From Acanthaster planci (taxonomy: Eukaryota; Echinodermata; Asteroidea; Valvatida; Acanthasteridae): a stretch of DNA of 64,000 nt. The notes below the pieces were generated by a model. That model ran no database searches. It was given only the letters and a program-made list of their open reading frames with translations, and was not told where the DNA came from. The stretch lies in the NCBI RefSeq assembly GCF_001949145.1, contig NW_019091502.1:365253-429252 (forward strand). The letters are read 5' to 3'. Below, piece after piece: positions 1 to 13,300 of this stretch; position 1 is the first letter of the stretch, and every line of letters starts with the position of its first letter. Position numbers and translations under genes: made by a program.

Positions 1-3000
1 AAAAGTAGCGTAGACAATGAGTGAGACGTTACTGCATCTTGTCACGCAGTGGTTATCGGAATGAACAGGGTATTAAACGATTGAAATAAATTATAAATGG
101 AAAAAAGCGTTTGTTTTATTTGGGATATTGATTAAGGTAAAGATTTATGGCGTTTTAGAGAATCGGGTTCCAAACCAACCTCATTACAGGTGATAATGTG
201 ACGCCAGCAGTATTTATCAACGTGTCAATTTGGATGTTTACGAGAAAATAGCACATAAAGAACTATGGAAGGGCTGCGTAGCACCGTGATCAGAATATCG
301 ACGAGATATGCTTGCCCTGAGGAAGGTACTCAGTTACCGAAAGCTCGGCAATCACATATTTCAGAGCACTGATTTGATATTATATTCTTGTCGACAAAAA
401 GAACTATATTATGCGTTAGGTCCTATTAAGACGGTTTTTCACAAATGCATACATAATGTTAAAATTTTGCATTTGTATTTATACACCATCTCTTGAAGAC
501 CAAAACACTCAAAGAAACCACTGTAACTAACCTATTATAGTTCTATTGTAACAGGAAAGATAGAGGCGATGATTTCAATGTTGGGATGCAGGAGACAGAA
601 AGTTCACGGGAAATCACGCTTCCATCCATTCTCTGTCGAGTTAACCAGGGACAAGCCGACAATAATTTGCCCGCCTTTTTGTGCCCCCGCCCCGACTCGC
701 GTCATATCAGTCAAAACCGTTTAATTTCGCCAGAGCAGTTGCCAAGGCCCGAACGCACACCAAAGAAATCCGACGAGAAAGGCTTGTCCACCAAAAGAAA
801 CAAATCCGAACGCGGCGAAAATGGCAGGAGCATGCAACATTGACGGGAAAGACGCGTGTCATTGTGAGCCTGGAGCATTCTAGCTTTGAAAAATCGATCG
901 TGGTTTATGTCTATTGATCGTCCAGACATATGCTTCCTGACTTTGCTTTAATAGTCCCCTTGGGTTTTACCCCTTTTCTCCTCTGTGAATTGGAAGCTGT
1001 AGGCCTACTGAGATTTTTTGAACAAGTAAATTATGTCAGAACAAGTACACCCTTCTAATGCTTCAAGTACCAAGCCTTCACAAAGCCACGCCAAAATGTT
1101 CGTTCCAATTACAACAAATTTGAAAACAAACCCTACCGCTGTCGACGTAGTTTGTTTGTTGCAGGATTTTTTTAGTTCAGTTTTTGGTACAATTTTTTAT
1201 TGCATTCAATAGTTCTTCCTTTCTTGTAGAGTTGTAAGTAGTATCGCCACGAAAGTTTGTTTACCCACGGCTTAAAAAATCGTGAGTAACGTCCATTTGC
1301 TTTTTTTAATTGGACAGGGGCTTTTATGGGTGTATTTCTCTGTGTAAGGTGAAAATCGTGTGTAAAGGGGTGTAAAATTGAAGGTGCAAAGAGTCTTAAA
1401 TTATACCTGAAGAAAGCTGCAGTTCAGTATAGAGTTATATGTTGTTGATTAATTAGGCTAACACAGGATCGTTGGCGGTGTGAAGTAGCTTGAAGTTCAC
1501 TGATTGCTTTTTGCTTGTTGGTCGATGCTGGATTTCACGCCACCGTAGGGCTATTTCTTTTGTATCTTTGTATTAAAAGAAAACCCACGATTTGGGGCCA
1601 AATGGGATTCAGTTCAGCTGCCAAAGTGTAACAACACCTCTCTTTATCAGGAGGGAAGGGTGCCGGGAAAATAATAATGAGGGTCATCACTAGGTGTGTT
1701 TCAGCTGGGCAGGTGTGTGGAAACAGAGGCTCGGGGAATTGGCGGGAAATCGTTTCCCAGTTTGCCCATGTCGTCATTTTTCCTGCTGTGTTTTGCTAGC
1801 GGCGTCCGTGTTTGTGGTCGTTGCTAACGCATGTATTTTATTACATTACAGCAGTCCTGTGCAAGAAATCCCTCGGATTTACCAGCAAAATGACCACCCC
1901 TAAGTAAAGGAATGACGTCATAAAACGCAAATAAGTTGATTCAGTTTGTCTAGCATGAATGATCAATTCGCACGCACATCTTCCAAATGCAGGGACGCTT
2001 TTGCAAGACAAACACTTTTATAATCTCGACGTTTCAAACGGATTTCAAAGCAGTCTTCGAGAGAAATATCGATTTTATTCATGTGCAGGGGCAGGTATGG
2101 AAATGTTTTGTGAGGGTTGAATGTCTTGAAGGACATTCACGATGATTGGGGCAGAAAGGTCGAGTCTGCCGGAAATTGATCTCTTCAATCTCAGTTGCTT
2201 CAGTGGAAAAAAATATCAACGCTGATGTGCATGAGTTAAAAAGGATAGTTGTTGGAAGTGGCGTTTGGAATAAAAATCGTTGAAAAGAGAGAAAAGTTGA
2301 CCTGATATATCATGTGAAGATTGGTTTGACACGCTCGCTGCATGTAAAACCTAAGCATAATGGAAATGCAGAATGACATAGTGGGCATGGAAATGAACGG
2401 TAAGCCAATTCTACACTGCAGCCCCATTCATGGTAAACTTCAGTAATGACATCGTTTGGTATATAGCTGCATATTGTAGAGACTGGTGCGTGTTAGCAAA
2501 TGTTGCGATGTGCTTTTGAGTTAACATCAGAATACCACGCAGATAGAGGTAGCCGCAGCGCGATACCTAATTCAAGACTTCAAGATCGAACCCTTTCTCT
2601 ATGAACTGTGCCTTTAGTGGACAGTGCATGTAGGGTGAGGCACTAATGTCGAAGTGTACAGACTCATCAAAGTTGCTCCAGGCCAAATTTCATTGCAGGT
2701 AGCCAGCTTAAGATGCCCGAGCAAGTTCAGCCGGAATTACAAGAAAGATTATGAGATTCCCATTACGACAATATTTGCGATCCCGGTTGAACCAGTCTTA
2801 ACTCTCACCGAACCGGTAGAGTGAAATGTCGTTTTAAAGTCAGCTCTTATGTATTTGCACCTTAATCCGTTTAATGGGTTGGAAAAAGGTAGCTAATAAT
2901 CTCGGGGAAGTGGCGATGGTTGCATTAAAAAAATCCTTCCAGTCAAGGGGATTCAAGTTCGGTAGAATGTTGAGCATCAATTAATCTTTCTAAGAACGGG

Positions 3001-5168
3001 ATGTTAGTGGCACAGTGACGTCTACAGCTGAAAATGGCACTTACAACTTTGCTTTCATTGAACAATTTGAGGGGCAACACGGATCAAAAATATCTGAATG
3101 GTAACCTTAACTTAAATGTATATCATTCTATAAATTTTTATGGATAGTATGAACTTCCGGTATAAACACATAAATGTGTGTGTCCCTAAAACCTCACGTA
3201 ATGGTGTAGTTTTCCTACTCAAACATTGAGAATATCTTTCCCAGTTCGCTAATTTTAACAATGGACCCAATGCAAATGGTAATTGTGATTTACAGCACCA
3301 CTACATTATGTTAGTCTTACATGCCTCCGGTGCTTTTAAAAACACAGCAGTTGCACTACAACAAACATGGCCCGAGCCATCTTCGTAAGATAACTGATGA
3401 ACTACCTGAGAGATGGTAATACGCGTGAGCCGGGCAGCATTGAGAGACGAAAGGTCCTGTGAATGAATGTAATATGATTCCCAGCTTTGTTCCGACTGTA
3501 CACAAAGACCTTCTTGAAGTTATAATGCCGCATTTGATCCTTAAAAGAAGAGGCTTATGAACCGTGGATCATATCCGCTAAGGCTTAGAACCCCGTCCTT
3601 TGTTCTTTAACCAACCCGTAGGCGTGACAAACACAATTCCATCAGGACAGTTGTCCGTTCTATTCAACAAAACATTGCTTGACTTGAAAATGGAAGGTGA
3701 ATTTCACAGGTTTGAGGGCTGAATGACATAGTGTAAGGTCAACAAAGGCACCTTTCCACCCGTTTGTCACTCGGCTTCCGCTGCCCATTGTGAAATCATT
3801 TAGTGCGATCACACAAGGCACTATTGATCAAAGAAAACATTCCCACCCGCTCTGCAAAAGCCTTGCTGAATGAGAAAGAGATCTCGTTCAACTGGAGACG
3901 ATCAAATCAGGTTTGCACAGACGTTGAGAACCCAAGGTCAAATAATGTTTTCTTTCACATTTGTAAAGTTCATATAGGCCCTACATATTCATGGTCGTTG
4001 AAATGTCATGAATAGATGATTTCCCCCACAAACGTACATGTATAAGAGGTTACTCCTTAGCCAAATATTGCCTATTACATGATTATTCTACGTATAAAAC
4101 AGCAAAACTGGCAAAAGACGAAGGATATGGTTTCGCATACATTTTAAAGAGAAGCGGCAATGAAATTTTCGAAGACAAATTTTCCCGCAAGTGCATAGTC
4201 TTCTTGAGTTTATGAAAGCTATTTTATATTCCGTTAAGGTTAAGTGCAATGAAAAGCACACTTTTTGAACATTCAAAATTGCCCATGCTTGAATAGCCAT
4301 ATAAGAATCTACTCACTGTGAACAACGTTTGCCACTGGATTAATATTGCTATATACTTGCGCAACAACAAATCACCACTGAAAAGAAACGTTCGACCAGA
4401 AAAATATTTTTGTTAATCAAGTTTTTGTGCACATACCAAGGTTTTCCTCCCAAGATGACAGTTTTGCAACTTTTGCTGGGAAGATGAACATTTCATGAAC
4501 ATAAAAACCAAAAAGGCAGCATAATGACTTTTCCAAACAATGAAATACAAATTGAAACTGAGATTAGCCGAGACACAAATAAGGTGAACTTTGAAGGTTT
4601 GCATTTTAGAAAAAACTATATTGCAATGACGTCCCTTTAACGTTGTCAGCAATTTACTCGGACGAATTTTCAGTGAACAGCTGAAACAACCTCAAGGTGC
4701 TGACAGTATCTTGAAAGGAACAAAATTGACTTTCGTCGGAAATAGGATTGTGATAGCTTCCCGCATGTCCAAGAAATAATAGGATTGAACTCTACGATGG
4801 GCATGTATGGAGAAGAGATGGTAACAGCCTCGACATGATCATTGTCTTCGGTCATGTGAAGGTAGACGTGAATGAGGAGACAAAAACATCGTTAGAGTGA
4901 TGGAATGAAAAAGCTAACAGGCAGGCCCTTAAATGTTGACTGTAGAAGAGGATGCCATAATTGAATGGGTCACAAAGAGTCAGTCATGACTCATTACGAC
5001 AAATCTGACGAAGAAGTTAGAGAAAAAGGATCGGGCACTTTCTTCGTTCTCTGCAGAAGACGAAAACGAGGTTGTATCAGCAAAACAAAGATTCACAGAT
5101 CAAAGTTGGCAAGTGCCACGGCCAACGTAAAAAACAGGTTTGCAGCAAAAAACAAGCAATGAACATAC
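1..5168. other. No recognised gene
   Basis: Mostly AT-rich sequence. The 590-850 stretch is GC-richer and open in several frames, but none looks like a protein. Later exons of the secreted-peptide gene at 5.2 kb would be expected on the minus strand here or before this window, but I found no acceptor followed by a convincing amidation or cysteine signature. Confidence 0.5.
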
Positions 5169-5389
5169 CTGGGCTTTCCTGGTACCTCTCATTTAAGAAG
5201 TCTAGAAGGTCATCAACTGTGAGCCTTTGTGGGCTGCTTCGTCGTTCCATGAGGTCCTCTCTTAGGGCGTTGCCGGCCTGTTGGAGTGGGTAGCCCGACG
5301 TAAGCGCCAGAAATAAGCAAAAGGCAGCCGAGAGGACGAGCACGTGACAAAGACTATTCATGGTTCTACCCGGTTTTGCTGAAGAGACA
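5169..5389 (-). CDS. First coding exon of a putative secreted peptide-hormone precursor (partial)
   Basis: The start codon is at 5361, and 28 untranslated bases precede it after a good acceptor (TTTCCTTTCTTAAATTGCAG, AG at 5391-5390), so a 5' untranslated exon must lie upstream. The exon encodes 64 residues plus one base. MNSLCHVLVLSAAFCLFLAL and TSG form a signal peptide of about 23 residues. After it comes an acidic, helix-prone segment (LREDLMERR, then LTVDDLLDFLNERYQESP) with a dibasic RR at residues 40-41. It ends at a phase 1 donor, CCCAG/GTATGT (GT at 5168-5167); reading on into the intron gives a cysteine-rich tail that I treat as intronic. A signal peptide followed by a short acidic propeptide and a phase 1 intron is typical of peptide-hormone genes. 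The layout recalls calcitonin-type precursors, but no mature peptide is seen, so I do not assign a family. Further exons, below 5,169 or beyond the window, were not found. Confidence 0.6.
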
Positions 5390-8300
5390 CTGCAATTTAA
5401 GAAAGGAAACTGTTGTTATTAATTTGGGAGCACGATTATCAAGAATATCAAGTTTGGTATAAGAAGTTAAGCATATTGTGTCAGGGTACTGAAGCAGGCT
5501 TCGTTACTACAAGCCTTTTCGACTTTGTTGACCATGCTATGTAGTGATTTATTTAGCTATTCCTGATTTTATGCTTGTATGTTTCATTTTGATGTGGAAA
5601 AAAATGTTACTTTGAATGGCACTAAGTCACTAAGCGTTAACTACTGCTTTTCAGATATATGTACCGAGTAAATTTGGCTCAGGGCCTGTCACAATATCAC
5701 AAGACAATAATGACAGATAGCTGTTTGGCTTTTTTTCTTCGAGCAGTGTGCTGAAGTAATACAAAAATATTTGTTCAAAACCTTCAATAAAAAACAAAGG
5801 CACTTTGTTTCTCTTTGCATGAATTTTCTCGGGAGAAACTCGACAGGTTGTGGTCCGTGTACATGTATTATGCATTTCAACTCGCGCCAGTTGAGTGAAA
5901 AGTGACGGTGAAAGCAAAATGACTTTAAAGTAATGTGTGGCGGCAGATTTGCCGCCTCAGTGAACACGGTGCAATTAGTTCTTCTTGTTAAAAAGCCTCA
6001 CTTTTCAGGGAGATTGAGCATGTTCTCAGAGGTGGCACAACTCCAAAGCAGAAATGTCTCCAGGTTTATTCTTTACACAAGGGGACGGCGTAACGGGAGA
6101 TATGCCCCACCCCAACCCCCAAAAGGAGTCAAAAATTGTTTATTTGAAATTTACTGAAACGAGTACATTGACTATTTTGGCATGTTTTCCCCCTGTATAT
6201 GTGTTTCTGGACCCACCCTTCCGAACAGTTGAGATCCTGGAGGATGGAGTTAAGATTTTTTTCTTTATTAAGAGCAGATCGATTATGACGAAGTGAAAGC
6301 ATGCTTTCGGCAGCGAGCTTGATAAAGGTACTGTTCGTTTTTTTTTTTTTTAAGTCATTCGCATAGTCCTGCAGTACGGAAATGTTGAATTTCTGTGCGG
6401 TCAGGAAAAGGAGCATATGTGTGTGAGTGTGCAATTCAAACCAACGTCAAGAGTCACTTCAGGGTAGTCGCGAACTGAGAACCGTTCTCCATAAAGACAT
6501 GAAGCGCATTATGAAAGTTTGATTCGGAATCTGTCTCCGGGGACGTGTTCTCTCTTGCAGGGCTAAATATAACAGGGTAACTGAGGGCATCTAGGAACAA
6601 CTCCGCTGACTGACGTCGTGGTTTTGAAAGTCATCATCGATTGTACGTAGGTATTTTGGGCGCCGTGTTGAGGACATCTGTCAACCAGCCCCAGGAGAAA
6701 ATATGACAGCCCCTCACCGGGGAAATATTGATGGAAAGAAGAACCTTTTTTTACGGAAATACTTCTCAAATGTCAAAATTGCAGGTAAAAGGAAAGGCAT
6801 CATGAAATGCAAACCTTGGCTTCTGTTTGTTTTGTTTTCCCATCATTCCTAAATTCTGCAAAGGCCAAAAATGACAAGAAAGTTTTGAGGAGCAAAGATG
6901 GAATCGATACTCATTTACTGTGAAAAGGAAAGCTATGCAAGGAACGCATTTCAGGGAACTTTGTTCACAAATCTACTTTTTAAATAAATTTTTTGTGGTT
7001 TTACAATCATTATAAACTACCTGCACATTCTATAGTGCCAAAGCTTTATCCTGGTGTATTGGAAAGAGAAAAATAACTGAATCAAATATATCGAAAGAAT
7101 TAAGAATAATTATCCATTAATCGCTCGGTTGAATTTCATTCGAGAGAAGAGAAAACTTTACTGTTTCAAAACCGAAATGATTTTTAGTTCTTTTTTGGAA
7201 AAGGGGGTCTCCTAAGGGTAGAATTGAGATAGCAGTACCAAGTTCTGTAAGAGTGAAAGTAAACAGAGAATGTGCAAACTCATCCCCGATTGGGCTAGCC
7301 TTAAGAAGGTGGGGGCTGTCTTCTACGCCCACAGGTGTGCGATAGTTTGAAGTATCTACCCTTCCCGTCTTCCGGCGTCTCCCCCCCCCTTCTCATGATG
7401 TTTTCGTTCATTCACACCAGCAATTCTGTTTTGCCACCCCTTGGATCTGGAGTATCAACAATTGATTAAGCAGCGGCTAAGAAAACCCAATAAAGGGGAG
7501 GCCGTTTAGGAAAATAAATAGTGACCGCGATGGCATCGTGGGAAGGTAAGGCAGCTGTCTCGCGTGGGCGCCCCGCTTCAGCTTAAAGAAGACCGTTTTC
7601 AACTGCAGAAACTTTCGTTTCACCGAGAGTTGCTCTTTTTCATGCTGCATGCCCGGAGGTAACATGTTGTAAATTGGCAGGCGATACCCGACCGTCAGGT
7701 TGGTTTAGACTACTCTTTGTTCGGCTAAAAAGAGTGTTTTAAAAGGTCCTGGGGGAGTAAAATGCAGGATGAAAACTGGTTTAGTCTAAGAAGTATGTAA
7801 CGCTGAATTCCATGTATTATTAGTGCCCGGCCCACCACTGTAATAAGGTCTGCATGGACAACAGACGACTGAGAATAGCATCGATGGTACTTTTTTGTTG
7901 AGAAATCAAGCAAGCTGATATTTTCAAAACGTAAAGGGTGGGCAGGGTCGTTCAATTTTCACAAAACCACACAAAATGTTGCAAATGTTGCAAATGTTGC
8001 ATAGTTGTAATTTTTCCCTCAACCGACGCTATTTTCTTTGTACCTTCACCTTCACTTGAAGATTGCTTGAAAAGTAATTTTAATGCTTTTCCTCAAAAAC
8101 ATATCACACAAAAGGAAACAAAAAATATGAATCATAATTGACGTGCAACGGTTGCTTAGCTACGCACTTCATTGAGCGAGCCTCGCCCAGCCAATTTGAT
8201 ATGTAAGTAAATTTAGAAAACTTTAAACGAATTATCGCATGCAAATTATCGCCGATTTGCACGGAAGTCGGACCTCTGCTGAATATTCCCGCGTCCTGAG

Positions 8301-10103
8301 TTCAGACATGCCTTATCGGTCCCCATTGTAGAATGTGTGTACAGAAACTTTTCTCTTTAGAAAATCACAGACTGAAAGGCGGGTACAATGCCGAATAAGA
8401 GGTTCTCTACTTTTTGTTGAATTCATCTTTCCATTCTCAATTTTTGATTTGCTCATTTTAGTTCACCTTACCTTGCGTAGAATGAATTTGTATCGGCATT
8501 GTCCAGAAGAAGCCGGTTAGAGAAAAAGGAAACATGATAGCAGAAGAGATTTTCACAACGTGTTTTACTTTTTTGGTAGATTGGTTGAGTTGGGTGAGTT
8601 ATATGCGTGTTCTAGTCGTACGTGATTATTTTGGAAGATGAATGGGTTCATTCAGACAAATTCGGTGGTGTTGTTCAGAATACAAAAAAAGGGAAATGGG
8701 GAGTGGACATCACTTTATTAAAAGGACTCTGTCCTGCTTTCGCGTTGTTTTCCCTGTTCAAGGCTTGTGCTAGCTCTGACATCATAGTCTGTTCTGTCCC
8801 TTTTTGTTTTCCCTATGGAAGGTGGAGCGACACAGCCACGAATCTGTTTGAGGCAGCGTTCTCACGAGTATTTACAAAAAGCAGGAAGTGGTACATTATC
8901 TCGAGATGTTAAGATTCAGGGGGGCAAAGACATTGCAATGCACCGACCCAAACGGCATGCCCGATCTCGATTTGGAGACACACCGACACAAAAATTCTGA
9001 TAAAAATAACAAACCACATCCTACAAAGACAGACAGCGCAAACAATGCGCCATGCAGTCCTTGGCGTATATTGAATAAAAAGAACTAAAAATGAATGACA
9101 CATCACCTCTGATTTCATTTTCTTGTTGGCTTTCTTCCAAGCCGAGGAGTAATTGGGGAATTGCCTTTCCGTAGACGCGTGCAGGTATTGTTCCTAACTA
9201 GGTCCCACTTAAGCTCTTTTTCCCATGGATCACCCTGTCTAAGCTTCCGTTTGGTTTTTCATAATGTAAATACAAACACCATGTCAATACAAAAATGAAA
9301 AACAAAAGTATTTCCTTTTTTGTTGATATACATAAACAAGACAAATGTATCCATCGATTTGTATTAGCTTTACATTGTTTTACTATTAAATGACTTGTTT
9401 GTTTCTGGCTGTCTATTCCCCTTCCTTTCTCCGCTTCGGGGAGTTAACCTTTTTTCTTTTATTGATTTAAACATGAGTGCCCAAGTTTAAAAATGCTCCG
9501 ATTCATGAAGTGCATAACAATTTGAAGACTTTTTTTTCTTTTCCACTCCTGGGATGTAGACATTTTTGTCGTATGGGCATGAGATTTATACGATTCTCTG
9601 CCGATGTTGATTTGGATTGCATCGAAAAAAAAAAGACCAACCCAATTCGTTTACTTTCCCTAAACCCATCACTTAGATAAACAAGCTGGAATCTGCTCAA
9701 GTCAGATGTCTCCAGATTGCATAAAAATAGCCCAGCCACATCCGTCCGTGGGCTCAGCAGATGTTACCGCAACACATTGAAATAATTACGTGGAAACAAT
9801 TTGCAAACATTTACACGGTCGTTCATAATGACCAGGGGAATTTGCGACAAATCGCTCATTGTCACAGAGAACTCGTGGAGTGGAAAATCAGGTATATCAA
9901 AGTTTGCCGTTGTCGAGCAATTTTGTTTGAAATTTCTGCTTCGAAGGCTGTCCGACACGATCATCTCACACCCTGCGCATTCGAATCATTCCTGCTCATG
10001 TTCATTGCATGTACTTGGGCGGCCTTTTTGGCGCACACTAGAACATGACATCCGGGCGGTGTTCTACCTTGAGGGTTGCGACGATCGCGCGCAGATTAAA
10101 GTG
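5390..10103. other. No recognised gene
   Basis: The 5' untranslated exon and promoter of the 5.2-kb gene should lie here but cannot be placed. Apart from the 9-bp repeat near 7,980 and T-rich tracts I see nothing. Confidence 0.5.
7974..8002. repeat. Tandem 9-bp repeat, three copies
   Basis: The unit AAATGTTGC is repeated three times without interruption. It is probably a simple minisatellite seed, with no gene around it. Confidence 0.8.
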
Positions 10104-10111
10104 TTGTGTAA

Positions 10112-10314
10112 CAGTGACGTAGCTAGGATTTTACTAGTGGGAGGCACAAGGGGGCACCAGCATCTTATGGGGAGGTACTAACTTTCACTGGTGTGCTTTT
10201 TTTAGGCGGGACAAGTTTTTGTTAGCCTTATTCAATATCCATTCCTCCGTTCTATTTATTTATTTTTTTGGGGGGGGGGAAGTGCCCCCTGGCCCTATTG
10301 TGGCTACTCTGCTG
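10112..10314. mobile_element. hAT-like MITE, 203 bp, with 8-bp target duplication
   Basis: The left end reads CAGTGACGTAGCTAGG. The right end, reverse complemented, reads CAGCAGAGTAGCCACA, giving a shared CAG....GTAGC.A terminus. The element is flanked by TTGTGTAA (10104-10111) and TTGTATAA (10315-10322), a 7 of 8 match. CAG-G...GTAGC ends and 8-bp duplications are the signature of hAT transposons. The interior holds G-rich and T-rich tracts and no coding potential. Confidence 0.75.
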
Positions 10315-10322
10315 TTGTATAA

Positions 10323-13300
10323 AGGCAACTTTGGGAAAGGGCCGTACATTGTGACTAGCTTCAAGATATTTTGTATAGAGGACCTCGTTACGAGCCGGGG
10401 GGGGGTTGAAAAGTAGAGTAATACTCTAATAAAAGATAACGCACATCCCTCAATAAGGGCCACGCTTGATCAATGTCCGTGACCCTTCAATTTTGGACAA
10501 TCCCCCCTTGTCAGTGGCCTTTGATGTTGTCCCGACCTTAACGCCTGCTTTTCGTTAATGGTGACAATGGATGAGTTCCACTTGGACGTCTCACACCAAT
10601 AAGAATCGGGCTTTTCTCGCTAAACGCCTGGACTGTTCCCGTTTGCGTCGTAACCGTTGACGACGCGCGCACGAAGAGGTCTTGAAGCAAGGTTGTACAT
10701 CACGCGGAATCTCATCCCATTGAGATTGGTATCGTAGGCGTCTTGACGAAAAAAAGCACGCAAACAAGACCACTTTATATTCCAGACCCATCATCGGGCT
10801 CTCAGCCATCGCTCGAGGCCTAATACAGACCCACTGATTAATATAAACTCCTCTGCACACGCCCCAACATAATTGGAAATGTTTACCGTGGGGAAATGTG
10901 AACACCTCTTCCTGTATCACAACAGCTATCCGCCCCTATACGCTAACCCGTGGGCTGAATCCTTTTTGGAAGACGTCAATATTGTTTTCCATACCTTTTT
11001 TTCTTGTTTTCACCGATGCATCTCATTTCCATCAAGTTAACTAATTGTCCATTCTGAACGGTGTGCTGTGAAAGGTTTCGTTTTATATTATCAAATTGCA
11101 AAGATCTACCGGTCAATTAATTGCCTTTATCAATGGTGAATTTAGGTCCTTGATTTTCATCCTTTGGATTCTGAACTGTGATTGCGTCAGTGAGCATTGT
11201 TTGCAGGGCATTTTAAAGAGAAGCACATGAGAAATAGGGCCCTGCCTTCTGTGTCATTCTTGATAATAAGATTAGTTTAAATGTTTGTTTATTTAGTTAC
11301 TCCTCAACATCTTGTACCTAAGTGTGTTTTTATCAACTGTATTATAACAAAAGTCATTTTCATATAGATTAGGAATACAGTGTATGTAGCTGGGCACAGA
11401 TGTGCGTTCACTTTCAAAAACTTTGATCGACCCTTTCAAATTCTTCTTTCCATTAGAGAGCCCCTCTGTGAAAGTGTAGCGAACAACTAAATCCTTTCTA
11501 AACACAGCAACCACAGTGATAAATCTGGCCGGGCTCACGGTCTTTTCAATTCTCCAGACATGCAATTTTGACAGGCCCTATATATTCTTTCAGAACCATA
11601 CCGCACAAGACAAAACCCTCCATGGCCGTCGCAGGGGAGGGGAGACACTTTTCCTTACCATGGAAGAATATGAAAAAAAGAGCAAAGGGAAAAAGAAAGA
11701 AATTAAAAAAAGTTAAAATAAATGGGAATGAAATCACCATTTTGCTTGAAAGACCTCCAAATGGGCCCCACCGGATGTGAATTGTTTATCAGTTGTAACT
11801 CATGAGTGATCTGCCCCCCATACTCACCCCTTGGAAATTTTACCTCGTGGAAAAACGTGGTTTGCCGGCCGGGAAACAAGCTTGGTCACGCCCATGATCC
11901 CCGTGAGCATGTTAGCACAGCGATTTGTTCCCAGCATGGCTCATATCAAGGCAGTAACTTTTAAACGTTTATTAATAAAAAAAGAAACTTTCACAAATTT
12001 CTCCTAAATGTTTGAACAGAACCCTGTTTTAAAGGTCTGGCAATATCTCTGGCTACAGAAGTGCTTTGACAACGTTCGTTTTGATGGGTGTATGGTTAAT
12101 TTTGACAAATGATTTTTACCTTTTCTTAAGTAAAGGTAGGTAAATGCTCCTATGCGTACAGTTACCACCAGTCTCGAATCCATTTAAGGATTTCTGATTA
12201 TCAAAAACAGATGAACGAGCACACTGTTGCTTGACTTATACAAAACGATCTTCAAAAAGATGATTAAAACTTGTTTGTTTGACGATAACAAATGGTACTG
12301 CTGAGGTGGTCACAAGTTTACACATTGTAACTACATCATGCTTCGTGATATACGATGCTGACACTGGTTGGTATCTTTTAAATCGATTACAACAACGGGG
12401 AGGTGTACTTATCCCACTACAGTCCTTCGTCATCTTCATACCTGAGAGACCTAGGGTACACAGAATAAAACGATCATTTACGGCTAAAGAATCGATACTT
12501 GGACGAACCCTAGGGAAGAAAGACACACAGTTGCGTGACACGGGGCTATTCAAGACTCTATCCAACAATCATGACCTACAGATCAAAACCGACGTAAAGA
12601 CTATCACTATGCTAAGTTACCATAAGGTTCAAAGAACAATATAGATTTCGTTACGTATGAAATGAAATACCCCAATCACGATATGCACGTGGATACAGAG
12701 GTTGGGTTCCCTGGAGGCAGTGCATTGGCAACGCATTTTCTATTCTACAGATACCATACATGATTTGCCTCATTGATCCCTTTGACGATGTAAACAGTCG
12801 GAACCTGGTGGACTCAAATTAAACGAACATTGGCCCTTTCAAGGTACATGCGCCCTAAGAGGTAATGACCAAGGTTGCAGTAAAATCACCTCCAAGGCAG
12901 ACACCAAACCTGGATTCGAATGCTAACCCTCATCAATCAGCGAACTATACGAGGGAATACCATGACCACTATGAATCTTTTCAAACGGATAGTGATGTAA
13001 GTTACTATGGACATGTGATGACAAAGACCCATTTAAAGACACAAAGAGTGGAACCCCACGATGCTTAGCCAACGCCACGAAAAGCACAGCCCAATTTATT
13101 TTGGCTTCCAATCTTGAACATAATTCACTGACAACTCATTCGTTGAAACTGAATAAACTCTTACGAGATCTGAACTCAAGCACGTTTACAGAATTTCGCT
13201 TACCCTCTACAAAGACAATGCAATACGTTGGCTTTGTGGATTAGTGCTGGAATTTCCACCAACCCAGACCCACTTTTGTCAGTTTAAACTACTCTGTTAA

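Noticed and set aside
700-850. Minus-strand CFFWWTSLS, superficially like the somatostatin core FFWKTFTS
   Set aside because: There is no second cysteine at the required spacing, no dibasic cleavage site before it and no signal peptide, so the similarity is judged fortuitous.
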